A stretch of DNA of 64,000 bases from Physcia stellaris (taxonomy: Eukaryota > Ascomycota > Lecanoromycetes > Caliciales > Physciaceae): contig JABSSW010000002.1 of NCBI GenBank assembly GCA_018902385.1, positions 310,001 through 374,000 on the forward strand, written 5' to 3'. Both the position numbers and the translations under genes were made by a program. How positions within the stretch are numbered: position 1 is the stretch's first letter; the number at the start of each line of letters is the position of its first letter. The notes beneath the pieces were generated by a model. That model was given only the letters and a program-made list of their open reading frames with translations. It did no database searches and had not been told where the DNA came from. Shown piece by piece: positions 1 to 10,387 of this stretch.

Positions 1-436
1 GACTCGCAAGGCTTTGAGATGCTTTCGAGCATCATCTGCGGCAAGCATGTGGTGTAGTCTCCCGGTTTTTCCACTGGTGCCCCCTCAGCCTTATGTTTAT
101 CTACTGGAGCATTACGTAACGCAGATCATGGATAACGCTAAATATCTAGCGCAATCTCCAAATCCACCAACGATTTTCTCCAGATGGAAATCTCCACATG
201 ATCGTCATTGGTATCAAATCTAGATCCCCTCAACGAAGGAATGTCCGACCAAGTCAGAAAGTCCCACAGGCCCCTTGTTGTTCACCTCCTCGATGAAGAA
301 AGAACCTCGACCATTTTCTTCAAGGAACAAGTAGCATCGACGCGCTAATTATATCGGCCACTACTGACTACCTATATGTACGCTTCACGACGTTGCATGC
401 TTCAAATTCGCTATTCGTCGTCCGAGCAAGGCAAAC
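1..436. other. Left edge, no gene recognised; amidase promoter
   Basis: No reading frame here resembles a known protein; the longest is a 69-codon plus-strand frame of unremarkable composition. The part next to the amidase start should hold its promoter and leader, but I saw no clear TATA box or operator. Confidence 0.5.
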
Positions 437-2107
437 ATGGCATCATTGCAATTCCTAATAATTCTTATTAGCACGTTCTTCTTCAGTCCAGCAACCAAAG
501 GCCAAACCCAAGGCTGCTATAAGTTCGATATACGTGAAGCCTCCGTTGAGACCGTGCACAATGCTCTCCAGAGCGGACTGACAAGCTGCAGAGATATAAC
601 TGAGGCTTTTATTGCACGGATTGAAGCGTACAACCCCAATATCAACGCCGTCATTACTTTGAACCCAAGTGCATTATCAATCGCAAATGGCTTTGACGAT
701 GCACTCGCAGCTGGGAATGCTACAGGAGCTTTATTCTGTATTCCAATCTTGCTGAAGGATAATTATGATACTATGGAGATGAATACCACAGCCGGTTGTA
801 GCGACCTTGCAGGTTCGCAACCGACGGTGGATGCTCCAGTAGTAGTAGCACTGAAGCGAGCGGGAGCCATTATCCTTGGGAAAACCAATCTGCACGAGCT
901 GGCTTTGGAAGGCTTATCCGTATCATCATTAGGAGGACAGACATTGAACCCGTATGATCTCTCCAGAACTCCAGGAGGAAGCTCAGGTGGAACTGGTGCA
1001 GCCATAGCAGCATCATTCGCAGTATTCGGGACAGGGACCGATACGGTCAATTCACTGAGAAGTCCCGCAAGCGCAAACTCGCTATTTAGTGTGAGACCTA
1101 CGCGAGGTTTGATATCGCGAAGTGGGATAATACCTATCTCCTATACACAAGACGCAGTTGGGCCAATTGCCCGCAATGTCGAGGACCTCGCTATTGCTCT
1201 GACCGTTATGGCAAGTGTAGGATACGATGCGAATGACAACACTACGGCAATGGTTCCTAGTAGCTCGATAGGCGTAGATTATAGCACGGCTCTTCATGGC
1301 CGCGGAATCAAGGGTGTGAGACTGGGTCTGATTGAGACATTTTTCAATCATACAATTAGTGAAGAGACCACGCCTGTCACTGCAGCTGTTAATGCCACGG
1401 TCTCCGCATTGACAGCGGCTGGAGCTACCGTTATCCCTATCTCGTCGTCCATTTACAATTCGTCTGCCATTCTCGAAGCATACGATACGCAAAGGTTCGA
1501 ATACCGTCAACAAATGAACGAGTATCTTGCACGTCCGTCCCTGAGAGGCAAACATCCTGCATCCCTCAACGATTTATATAGGAGCGGAAAATATCTGGTC
1601 ATTCCAGCACAGTACTCGTATGTCAATACAGCACTTGTTTCATCTACAGACAATACCACCTACGCTACTAGGAAGTTAGGGATCCAAAACCTTACTTTGG
1701 CTGTCCAAACCATGTTCAAGCAATACTCACTGGACGCGTTGATCTACCCCGAGCAGGCAAACCTTGTGGTTAAGATCGGCGCAGCGTCTCAATCTGGCCG
1801 CAATGGCATCTTAGCTGCGGTGACTGGGCACCCTGTCGTGACTGTCCCAGCAGGATTCTCACCTGCCACCGAACAAGCGCCAGTGGGTGTGCCCATCGGA
1901 CTCGAGATTCTAGGCTTACCATGGAGTGAAGCAAAGCTGCTGAATCTAGCCAAGAAAATCTCTGAAATCAGAAGAGTGAGGAAGATGCCTGTCTTGACAA
2001 AAGCCGCTATCAGTGCTAGCGCAATCGATAAAGTACCAGTCATCGTTCCCAATACAAGGGACATACCTTCTTCGTATCCGCTTGGGACAATTGAAGGTAG
2101 CATTTAG
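437..2107 (+). CDS. Secreted amidase (amidase signature family)
   Basis: Single-exon gene of 556 codons for an amidase that hydrolyses a C-N amide bond. The N-terminus (MASLQFLIILISTFFFSPATKG) is a good secretion signal, so the enzyme probably works outside the cell or in the secretory path. The Ser-cisSer-Lys triad of the family can be placed: Lys107 in LLKDNYDT, Ser182/183 in the glycine/serine-rich PGGSSGGTG loop, and Ser206 in TDTVNSLRSPA. The usual G-G before the nucleophile is V-N here, which may alter substrate range. Several N-x-S/T sites fit a glycosylated secreted protein. The length matches fungal secreted amidases and the frame is unbroken. The substrate cannot be told from sequence. 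It is the first of three plus-strand enzymes, followed by an aldehyde dehydrogenase and an FAD monooxygenase. Confidence 0.93.
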   Translation: MASLQFLIILISTFFFSPATKGQTQGCYKFDIREASVETVHNALQSGLTSCRDITEAFIARIEAYNPNINAVITLNPSALSIANGFDDALAAGNATGALFCIPILLKDNYDTMEMNTTAGCSDLAGSQPTVDAPVVVALKRAGAIILGKTNLHELALEGLSVSSLGGQTLNPYDLSRTPGGSSGGTGAAIAASFAVFGTGTDTVNSLRSPASANSLFSVRPTRGLISRSGIIPISYTQDAVGPIARNVEDLAIALTVMASVGYDANDNTTAMVPSSSIGVDYSTALHGRGIKGVRLGLIETFFNHTISEETTPVTAAVNATVSALTAAGATVIPISSSIYNSSAILEAYDTQRFEYRQQMNEYLARPSLRGKHPASLNDLYRSGKYLVIPAQYSYVNTALVSSTDNTTYATRKLGIQNLTLAVQTMFKQYSLDALIYPEQANLVVKIGAASQSGRNGILAAVTGHPVVTVPAGFSPATEQAPVGVPIGLEILGLPWSEAKLLNLAKKISEIRRVRKMPVLTKAAISASAIDKVPVIVPNTRDIPSSYPLGTIEGSI

Positions 2108-2942
2108 CGCTAAGACTCATCTTTCATACAGTATGTCGATGTCGAGCGCGAGTTAGGCAGGTGATCTTAGAGACCTGAAGGTTGGCTGAGTCTATAGATG
2201 TAAGGTTTCAAGCATTATTGCTTGGCGTCCTTCCAAAGCTTTGTTCACAAATATTCAAGCGTGACGTTGCGGCTGTTTGGGATAATCCAAGCCCGGATCT
2301 TCTCGGAGGTGTACCCGGGAAGCTCAGTCTAGCCTACAGGGAGGCTTTGAGTCTGAGATGGGATTAGAACTGTTGGCAGAGATGTCATCCCAATTCACCA
2401 GCTGGACTCCGGAGATTCCCGGATACTTCGGAAAATGCATAGGTATATTGCCTTTACGCTTCTCAAGTGACCGTCTTCTCGCGCTTGAACAGCCCAGAGT
2501 CCCGGAAAGAGACCCGGAAGATGCATCAGACTTCTAACATCGGACTGAGTAGAGGTGCTCCCTCAGAAAAGTGGACAATCTTTTTTTCGTAGCTAATTTT
2601 GGGTAAATATATTGTACCTTAATACTCTTAATACTCCGTAGCTGAATACTGATCGCGAGTACCCCACTCCGGCTCTCAAGTAACCCCGATACCCGGCTGA
2701 TTAGTCATTAGGTCACTGTGACAAGCTGACTAAGCGCTGTCACGGTCTCCCAAGCTGCATCAAAGCCTGCAGCCGCAGCCGCCAGGTGGGGAAGGCGAGG
2801 CCATGATCTCAAGATCATCCATCAACGAAGGGGAAAACTTTTCCTCTTCAGATCATTGCAAATTCCAAAGGATACCGTGTGTCTTAGCCGTGTCCTCGGC
2901 TTTTTGTTGTTTCAAAGATCTTCCAAGCATTGAGCTGTGAGA
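2108..2942. other. Intergenic region between amidase and aldehyde dehydrogenase
   Basis: No gene seen. It contains the 3' end of the amidase transcript and the aldehyde dehydrogenase promoter. A T-run followed by AT-rich sequence at about 2581-2640 may be the amidase 3' end. A marked dyad lies at 2701-2733 (own entry). Confidence 0.5.
2701..2733. promoter_or_regulatory. 33-bp dyad with two AP-1/Yap1-type TTAGTCA sites
   Basis: TTAGTCA at 2701-2707 and its inverted copy TGACTAA at 2727-2733 flank a central GTCAC-T-GTGAC palindrome (2712-2722). Twelve of 16 arm positions pair. TTAGTCA fits the published fungal Yap1 consensus TTASTMA. The site lies about 210-240 bp upstream of the aldehyde dehydrogenase start. 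Yap1-type bZIP factors drive oxidative and electrophile stress genes, so an aldehyde-detoxifying target would make sense. Binding is inferred. Confidence 0.5.
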
Positions 2943-5004
2943 ATGGCTCCCTTTACCAGCTCAGAGGAAATCCTAGAGGCGCGCGCCACCCTGAACGCGA
3001 CCTTCAAAGGTGGTCTTACCAAGTCAATTGCTTGGCGCAAATGGCAGCTTAAACAGGTCTGGTGGATGGTCTGTGACCACGAAAAAGCCATTGCCTCTGC
3101 GCTGCACAAAGATCTCCATCGACACGATTTCGAGTCCTTCATCGCTGATATCGGCGGGGTCAAGGCCGACATTCTGGACCACATAGATAAGGTCGAGGAA
3201 TGGGCTGCAGACGATATTCCAGATGCTGGCTTCCTCTTTGGTACTGTGGGAAAAGCACGAATTAGAAAGGAGCCCCTAGGCGTAGCACTCATTATTGGAC
3301 CCTGGAATTTTCCCTTCAATCTCACTCTCTTGCCCTTGATAGCAGCGATCTCAGCCGGCTGCTGCGTTATGCTCAAGCCTTCTGAAGTATCAGGCAAGTC
3401 CCCCGCACAGTTCAACTCTCTTCTTGTTTCTCTATACATCCGAAAGCTCTACTATATTGGCTATCTACGTAATGGTGGAAACCTAAGGACTACCGCAGTT
3501 GCCATTACTAACTCAAGATCTTTCGATAGTCGCTTCGCAAGATCTCATGGCCGAGATAATCCCGAGATATCTGGATTCACGCGCTATCCGAATTGTGACA
3601 GGCGGGCCCAAAGAGACGACTCTCATCTTAGAGCAGCGTTTTGACCATATTTTCTATACCGGATCGACTAATGTTGGCAAGATCATCCAAAAGCGGCCGC
3701 GAAGAACCTCACACCAACCAGTGAGTAATTGATGCATCGGCCTCTCGCTCTCGCTGCTCATCTACATTGCGCAGCGCTCGAATTAGGCGGACAGGCTCCA
3801 GCAATCGTGACCGCATCCGCAAACATCGATGTAGCTGCAAAGAGAATCCTGTTCTCGAAATTCATGAACAGTGGTCAAATCTGCATTTCAGCAAATCATG
3901 TCTACGTCGATCCTAGCGTCCATGATCGATTCGTTGAAATGGTTGGCTACTGGCTCAATGAATTCCTAAAGGATAGTCACAAGGACAGCATGACCCGGAT
4001 TGTTAGCGATCGCAACTATGAGCGCATTACGGGCTTGTTAAAAGGAACGCAAGGGAAAGTGGCCTATGGCGGAGAGCAGGATAAGGCTACCAGGTACATT
4101 CAGCCCACTGTTATCACGGACGTTACGCTAGAAGGTAAGTCTGGCGTGGGCATTTCCAAATTACAGCAGCTTTCTATGGCCCCAATACCTCGACAAGAGC
4201 GCGGCGTTAGCGAAGTCCATGGTATTGCCCTCCAGTGATGCTGGACAGTAGCTAGTGACGAGCAATGGAGCCAGTTTTGGAGTCATTGAACGCTGACGCA
4301 AACGCTGCCACAGATTCGATCATGTCCGAAGAAATTTTCGGCCCTCTCCTCCCCATTATACGAGTCGACTACCGCAAAGCCTGCCAACTGACTCGAAATG
4401 GAGAGCATCCACTCGGGGTCTACATCTTCAGCAATGACCCAAAAGAAATTGACTACAGTATGTTTCATCGTAATCTCTGTCCCCTCTTCCCACCCACTCT
4501 CACTCCTCCTCCACCTCATTGAATGAAAGTGGCTCGCTGACAAAGCACACCGCAGTCCTCTCACATACCCAATCCGGCGGCGTCACAATAAATGACGTAG
4601 CGATGCACGCCGGCATCCCCAACGCCCCCTTCGGCGGCGTCGGCAACTCCGGCACAGGTTCCTACCACGGCAAATACGGCTTCGACAACTTCACGCACAA
4701 GCGCTCTGTTGTTCACATGCCTTATTGGCTCGAATACCTGTTTGGCTTCCGCTATCCGCCTTACACAGCTAAGGACGTTGCAAAGGTGGCGGTGAATACG
4801 AAACCGGGGTTCAAGAGGGGAGAGACGATGGAGGATCAGAGGGTTGGAAAGGGGTGGCGGGGGTTGGCGAGGTGGCTTTTGGGGAGGGGGGTTAGGTTGG
4901 GGTTGCTGGCTGTGGTGCTTGCGGTGGTGGATGCAAGGATGGGGGGACAGCCGTGGTTAGTTGAGGTTTTGAGCCGTGTGGTTAGGCGTGTGAGGGGGAA
5001 GTAA
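2943..5004 (+). pseudogene. Aldehyde dehydrogenase, fatty-aldehyde type, with one frameshift
   Basis: Five-exon NAD(P)-dependent aldehyde dehydrogenase of the class-3/fatty aldehyde type (HFD1-like), oxidising long-chain aldehydes to acids. Exons: 2943-3393, 3530-3720, 3775-4134, 4275-4457, 4556-5004. The cofactor-site stretch GPWNFPFNLTL, the LELGGQ glutamate and the catalytic Cys in NSGQICISANHV are all present. The C-terminus ends in a hydrophobic segment and basic tail (LGLLAVVLAVV...VVRRVRGK), as in membrane-anchored family members. Intron 1 (3394-3529) uses a GC donor (AG|GCAAGT). In exon 2, just after GKIIQK at about 3693, the frame shifts by one missing base: the next codons read A-A-A-K-N-L-T-P-T only in the neighbouring frame, and intron 2 then fits that frame. 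So the gene is either recently broken or the assembly lacks one G. Everything else looks conserved, which favours a young lesion or an error. Confidence 0.85.
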
Positions 5005-6119
5005 TGGGGCGAGATAGGAGGGGAACGGTCCGTAATTTGTGGGTCACACGTCGTTATTCAACATTGATATTTTGATATTTAATTTGCTCTGTTGCTTGAT
5101 AGTCGAAGAACAAATTGAAAGATCGAGACTTTTGAGATCAGGGGTCAGGACTTCACGGCACACGATTAGTCGTAAGCGTGTGCTTCAGAATGCTTACCCC
5201 AGCTTGTTCTCGAGTTGAAGCGAGGGCTTGGAAGCAGATGCGATACAATTTTCAGCAGTGATTAAAGCCATCTATCTGCCATTTTTTCCGCATCTTTCTT
5301 TGAAATCACACACTACCCACCTGTGCTTTCATCATAATACAGGTTTAGCAGCAATAAAAGCAAGTCCGGTTCTTCGTTGACTGGTTAGGTAATCTCCAAG
5401 CTCACTGAGATTGCGCCTGGGCGTTCAGGGTCCTTGACGTTTCCTCTAACGTGGAAATGACAAAAAGACGATGACTTAGACAGGGTAGGAGAGGACGGAT
5501 ATGTCAGCTAAATACATGGATATGTATCCCTGTCATTCATGGCGAATGCTAGAGGCACGGTGCGGCTTCTTCGCATGGGTCAACTTTTAATCGTTTACGT
5601 TTAAACATCCGTGCGAGTACGGAGTACAGTCAGAACATAAGCATCCTAGACCTCGGCAAATTCGCGGACTCGGACTCTCTTACATCCGAGTCTTACCTAC
5701 AGACAATACTCTACGCACAAACTACGCACAACGCATTGATAGCGTCCATTATTCCTTCGTTTGTCATTCAAGCGAGTTGAGCTGTAAGCGAGGTGTTTTT
5801 TGAACGACCTTGCTTAAACGACCATAAACGACGAACGAAGGTATAGCTTCCGGTAGTCAGCACCATGCATAAAACCGTGCCAGAAAGGATCCAATCCCTA
5901 CACCGCTAGAAATGATATCAAGCTGCTGTGCGAAGACATCGCACAGTAGAACACCCAGCTAGTGGATATTATGGCTTTACAATAGCTTATAAGAAGCAAA
6001 GTAGCGACTTCCCTAGACCATTAATTTAATTCGATCAAACGGGAATTCGCCGTATTATCTTCAAAGCGCAGAACACCTTTACCTGGAGTCCTTCCGTTGA
6101 CCCCCAAACACTTGTCAGT
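5005..6119. other. Intergenic region, no gene recognised
   Basis: No frame above noise. It holds the aldehyde dehydrogenase 3' end and the monooxygenase promoter. A TACGGAGTA motif at about 5619 mirrors TACTCCGTA near 2631, but I could not build an element from the pair. Confidence 0.5.
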
Positions 6120-7736
6120 ATGGGTGCATCATCGCCTAAACCAGATTTTCACGTTCTCATAGTTGGGGCCGGTTCGTTCAGTTCGAAGCTCGTATCTATG
6201 AAGGTTTCGCTGACTTCTTCTAAGGATCTGCCGGATTATTGATTGCCCACAGGCTGAAGAAGGTAAAGGGTCGTCCTTCTTTGGGCGAGAAAACAAGCAT
6301 GCCGTAGCTGACAAAAACCCCGGAACAGATCGGGATTAAATGTACCGTTTTCGAGCGAGAGCAATATCTCAACGAGCGCGGTCGAGACTGGGGCTTCGGG
6401 ATCTACTGGGCCCAAGAGCCCTTGGCGGAATGCTTGCTAGCGGCCAACCTCGCCAACATGCCAGCTGCTTATGCCGATCGACATCATCAACCGGCGGCAG
6501 ATGATTTCGTTCCCATCTTTAATTCAGCGACTGGGGAACAGCTGAATCGTGTTCCGACTCCACATTCTTTACGGCTTCAAAGGATTAAGTTTAGATCTGT
6601 ACTTGCAGAGGGGATAGATATACAAGTCAGTTTTTCATCGATTGGAAAGCAAAGTCTAGCATTTCACTGACCGAGAGCTAGTTTGGGAAACGTCTAGCCA
6701 CCATCTCGGACGATGAGGAAAAGCGACAGGTTACGGTGAATTTCGAGGACGGATCCAGCGCCACGGGAAATCTCTTGATAGGTACTGATGGCGCGAGGTC
6801 TAGAGTGCGAGACTATTTACTTGGTCCAAAAAAGTCAGCCTTGCAATCTCTACCTCTGATGGGCGTCACCCTCGTCACGGAGCTTCCGGGCGATGTTGCT
6901 AAGATGATTCGAACCAAATTGCACGATTTGCTTTTTCTGGGAATCCACCCCACTGGTGTCATCACCTTTTGTGCCCGTGAGCACCCCAAAATGCCATACA
7001 ATTATCAATCAGCGGTATTGCTGACGAGGCTCAGTCACCGATGTTCCAGATCCGAAACGGGCAGAGACCTGGAAATTTATGCTATTGATGACTTGGCGTG
7101 ATGAAAGCGATGTACCCACTTTGGAACCCGCAGAGGCGAGAGCAAAATGGGATGCCGTGTGCAAAAAATTGGCAGAGCCCATCCGTTCTACTTTTCAAAG
7201 CATCCCCAAGAACGCGAGGTTGTGGGTCGATCGACTGACGCAGTGGCCAACCCTACCGTGGGACAACCACAGCGGAAGAGTGACTCTAGCGGGCGACGCG
7301 GCTCATCCTATGACATACCGTGAGTTTTCCATGCTCTCCTATGACTATGATGGGGATTTCTATGATTATTTTCCACTAGACCCGTATTCCACTACTCGAT
7401 ACCTTGGAATGGGCCACTCGTAGTCCGCATCATCATCGCTAACTTAAATGATCGACTCACAAATTTCAAGCGTACGCTAACCAAATCTCAGATCGCGGCC
7501 AGGGACTCAACAACGCAGTCCGCGACTCCGTCAACCTATGCCGCGCCATAGAAGACCATTGCAATAGGGGAACACCACTAAGCGAAGCCATCTTCACCTA
7601 CGACACAGAAGTGGTCGAAAGAGGTAATCGCGCTGTGGTGTCGTCCACGCAAAACTCTTTGATGATACACGACTGGGACCAGCTGATGCAGGCCCCGATT
7701 ATGACTGCAGGGTTCACGAAAGATCAGAAGGATTGA
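6120..7736 (+). CDS. FAD-dependent monooxygenase (salicylate-hydroxylase-like)
   Basis: Six-exon flavoprotein monooxygenase of 403 residues. It uses FAD, NAD(P)H and O2 to hydroxylate an aromatic or polycyclic substrate that cannot be named. Exons: 6120-6171, 6225-6262, 6329-6625, 6682-6976, 7035-7319, 7492-7736; all phases agree. The dinucleotide fold HVLIVGAGSAGLLIAHRLKK is made only after splicing exons 1 and 2. The second flavin motif GTDGARSRVRDYLL sits mid-protein and the GDAAHPMT motif near residue 315. The last exon carries RGQGLNNAVRDSVNL, the helix that follows GDAAH in this family. Donors are GTTCGT, GTAAAG, GTCAGT, GTGAGC and GTGAGT. A naive translation looks frameshifted near 7000, but the 58-bp intron 6977-7034 explains it, so the gene appears intact. 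It may share a catabolic or biosynthetic role with the amidase and aldehyde dehydrogenase upstream (inference from position only). Confidence 0.9.
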
Positions 7737-9308
7737 TATGTACGAGGGGAACTGATGTATGATTTCTTTATCTGTCTGTGTTTGAACGATGGGAGGATGT
7801 GTAGCGATGTTGTTCAGTTTTTATAGAGATCTTTCGAGGTCTTAATTTTGCTTCTAGGACATTTCAGTATTTACAGTAGTCTGTACATCGTTGGGGGAAT
7901 TGCTTTTCTTCTACCTTCCGTGAAGCGATTGATCAGGTTTGCTATCTCGAGCTAGTAGAATTGTCTGATCCGTCGTAGCAAGTCGAACATGATGTGGCAA
8001 CGGCTCTAGCACGTCGTGAATGAGACATTCAAGGAGAACAGTAATACTCACCATAGAAAAGCGTAAAGGGCCCAAATATAGTGCATTTCTTTCGATTTAC
8101 TGAAATCTCCTACGATTATGTCAATCGTCCGTTCTTCATTCATTCGCCAGGAATAATGTTGTCCTTCTCTGAGGCGGGCGACGTGGTCGAAGGCATAAAT
8201 GGCAGTCGTGTATGCCAATAGCACGGAAGCCATCTATATCATGTCATCACCTGGCCGATACTTATTTGCGAAGGCAGATGGTATGCGTACGCGTGTGTAG
8301 TTGCCAAAGTGGCCCATCCGAGACCATACGCGGTCGCCAATGTTCCAAAACACTGTGTAACGATGCCCGTGTATTTCGAGCAGAGATTGTTGCTATCCAA
8401 GTGGTTAGACCACTGATCAAAATCACTTGAAGTCACGTCGAAATCCTCAATCGCCACATCGATGAAGCACGCCGACAGTGGCTGCAAAGGCTTTTTATAG
8501 GGCATGAAGGGCAACGAGTTCAGCGCACCGGGCACCTCAAGACTAGCTTGTGATAGCTAATCTCTGGTTGAGGTGAAATCAATTTGGGTAGCAAGCAAAG
8601 GTGACTGCTACAAGCAGCTTGATAAAAGAAGACAGTGGTAAGTTTGAAACCAGCAGCATTGCCTCAATTTTTGTGGGCGGACTTCCTTATAATCAAAACA
8701 TTACTGACTCGACTTATGAATGATAGGGGTTTTAGCACTTGACTTGATCATTCACCCTGGTCGATTGGGAGATAACGCACATGTATGGAGTGACTTTGCA
8801 TTCCGCCATCATATCTTAACGACTGTGAGTCACACCGCGGGAAAGGATACGTGGTCATAGATATGAGCTTCACCCAAGGATCGCTCTCGAGCTCTGGCAT
8901 TGCTTTGTTACCGACGAGTTTGCTGTTGGGCTTTAGAGGAGAAGCACTCGTCTGTGGGACAGTCAGGCTTTAGCAGTAGCAGGGGAAGAATCTAAGTTCG
9001 GTTCATAGATTGCTTTTGTGTGTACCCAATAGGATACCATTGACGCTTCTGAAATTTTTGCGATTACAATATCTAGTCCAGTGAGATAGAATATAAGCCA
9101 TCTAACTATCTCGATGTAGAGCTTGATTAAGGCGTGGGGTTCCATTACCGACGGAGTCCTTTGTATAACCAGTTGGTGGTGGTGCGCCTTGGATTCGTTG
9201 AGATCCGACGCATTGATCTGTACCATGCCACGATCTCTGACTGTCATCCTAGTACACTAGCATCCTGCACTATCTCTAAAAAATAGTTCGCCTATGAGGT
9301 TTTAGACT
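7737..9308. other. Poorly coding stretch with membrane-protein-like fragments
   Basis: No complete gene could be built. Minus-strand frames at 8048-8233, 8239-8535 and 8963-9247 contain hydrophobic segments; the first two have their own entry. The rest shows no recognisable protein. Confidence 0.4.
8048..8535 (-). pseudogene. Possible decayed polytopic membrane protein
   Basis: Two minus-strand frames look like pieces of one hydrophobic protein. The first (8535 down to 8239) reads ...GTLATAYGLGWATLATTHAY...LPSQISIGQ. The second (8233 down to 8048) reads MASVLLAYTTAIYAFDHVARL...MHYIWALYAFLW and ends at a good donor (TG|GTGAGT). They would join in phase if only 17 bp (GTGATG...ATATAG) were removed, far too short for a normal intron. 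So either most of an intron was lost or the gene is dead. I recognise no family and found no confident start or end. Confidence 0.3.
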
Positions 9309-10387
9309 CTAGGGGTGGTCGATGAGATCAATATCCGAGATCCAAAGCAGATCCGACCGTTCAGTCATATTACCAGGTGCTGGATCCCCACCAAGAAGCT
9401 CACGGCCATTAGCATCATATATCCTCGGAAAATCCGCACACTTGGACCGAATATCTGCGAGAAATTAGCCTTTTGAAAGTTGAACGGGGATATCGATTAG
9501 TTGCGCAAGACATCTAAAACCCAGACTTACTAGCAACATAAAACTCATAACTTCTTGCATTCTCTTTGGCATACTCAGCTGCAAGTCCAGAACATTCATT
9601 GATCCCATTAGCTTGCGCCCGCGGCCCGGCACTCGTAGCAAAGATGTAGAATTGCGCTATCCCGTGCAACAGCGCAAAGATCTGGAAATGGATAATGCTT
9701 TTCCCACCATAGGAGTCACTGTACCGATTCGTCCACTTATCCAAGTGAGGACATGTAGGTTCGGACGGTGCAGGATCCAGCGCGAAAAAGGAAGGACACA
9801 ACACGATATACTGTGTACCAGCCATGTAGGCGGATGTGCCGCCGTCGGTTCGCTCCTGACATGCGTCGTAGTGGTCCACTACCCCGTTGTGATTAGAGAT
9901 ATGGTATAGTAGCTGCCCGCGTCTGGAGATGCAGATAATCTCAGGGGAGCGTTCGATTTCTCCGCTGCTAGGAGCATTGCCGTGAGCTCGTCCTGCTGCT
10001 TTAAGTGGCATATGCACGCCTGTGGTGATGTTCGTCAAGATGCCTTTGATGTACTGGGACTGGCCTGCATCCTTGAAGAACGTCTTGTAGGCCGCGCTGG
10101 GGGGAACCTGAGTAGAGTCTCGGATTGCTGGTTGAAGAGTGTGGCGTAGGGTCTTGAGAGCGGCGTCTATTTTGGTGGCATTTGAGCCACAGTGTCTGAT
10201 CCCGTAAAGTCCACTATATTGGATCTCGGGCCATACATGAGCGGCATCCCTTGGCTCTGAAACTGTCAATCTCTCATGCTTTGAAGGTTCTTTGAAATTC
10301 TGAATCACCTGTTTTCGGTTCGAGTAAATGTCCATATACCCAAGGAAGCAGTAGAGTCAAAAGTCTGATGGTCGTATGACAATGCAT
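9309..10387 (-). CDS. Secreted deuterolysin-like protein lacking the HExxH zinc motif
   Basis: Three-exon gene, 316 residues. Exons (minus strand): 10387-10309, 10256-9531, 9454-9309. The first exon, in a different frame from the long second exon, supplies a signal peptide (MHCHTTIRLLTLLLPWVYG); the 52-bp intron joins them in phase. Even cysteines and the motifs IVLCPSFF, then a helix with His, then ENARSYEFYVASN near the end recall fungal secreted metallopeptidases of the deuterolysin/lysine-specific endopeptidase group, where the last motif is NAxxYxxF-like. At the place where that group has HExxH this protein has H224-G-I-A-Q228. The glutamate base and second zinc His are therefore missing, and the protein is probably not a peptidase. 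No stops or frameshifts are seen, which suggests it is kept as a non-enzymatic secreted protein or has only recently decayed. Family assignment is moderate. Confidence 0.65.

Noticed and set aside
763-2103. Long minus-strand frames inside the amidase
   Set aside because: They are antisense shadows of a clearly conserved gene.
2629-5630. TACTCCGTA (about 2631) and TACGGAGTA (about 5619) as possible terminal inverted repeats
   Set aside because: Only nine bases, no target-site duplication and no transposase between them; the interval holds an ordinary host gene.
6977-7078. Apparent frameshift in the FAD monooxygenase
   Set aside because: A 58-bp intron with GTGAGC donor and CTCAG acceptor at 6977-7034 restores the frame and gives a family-like sequence (DVPDPKRAETWKF).
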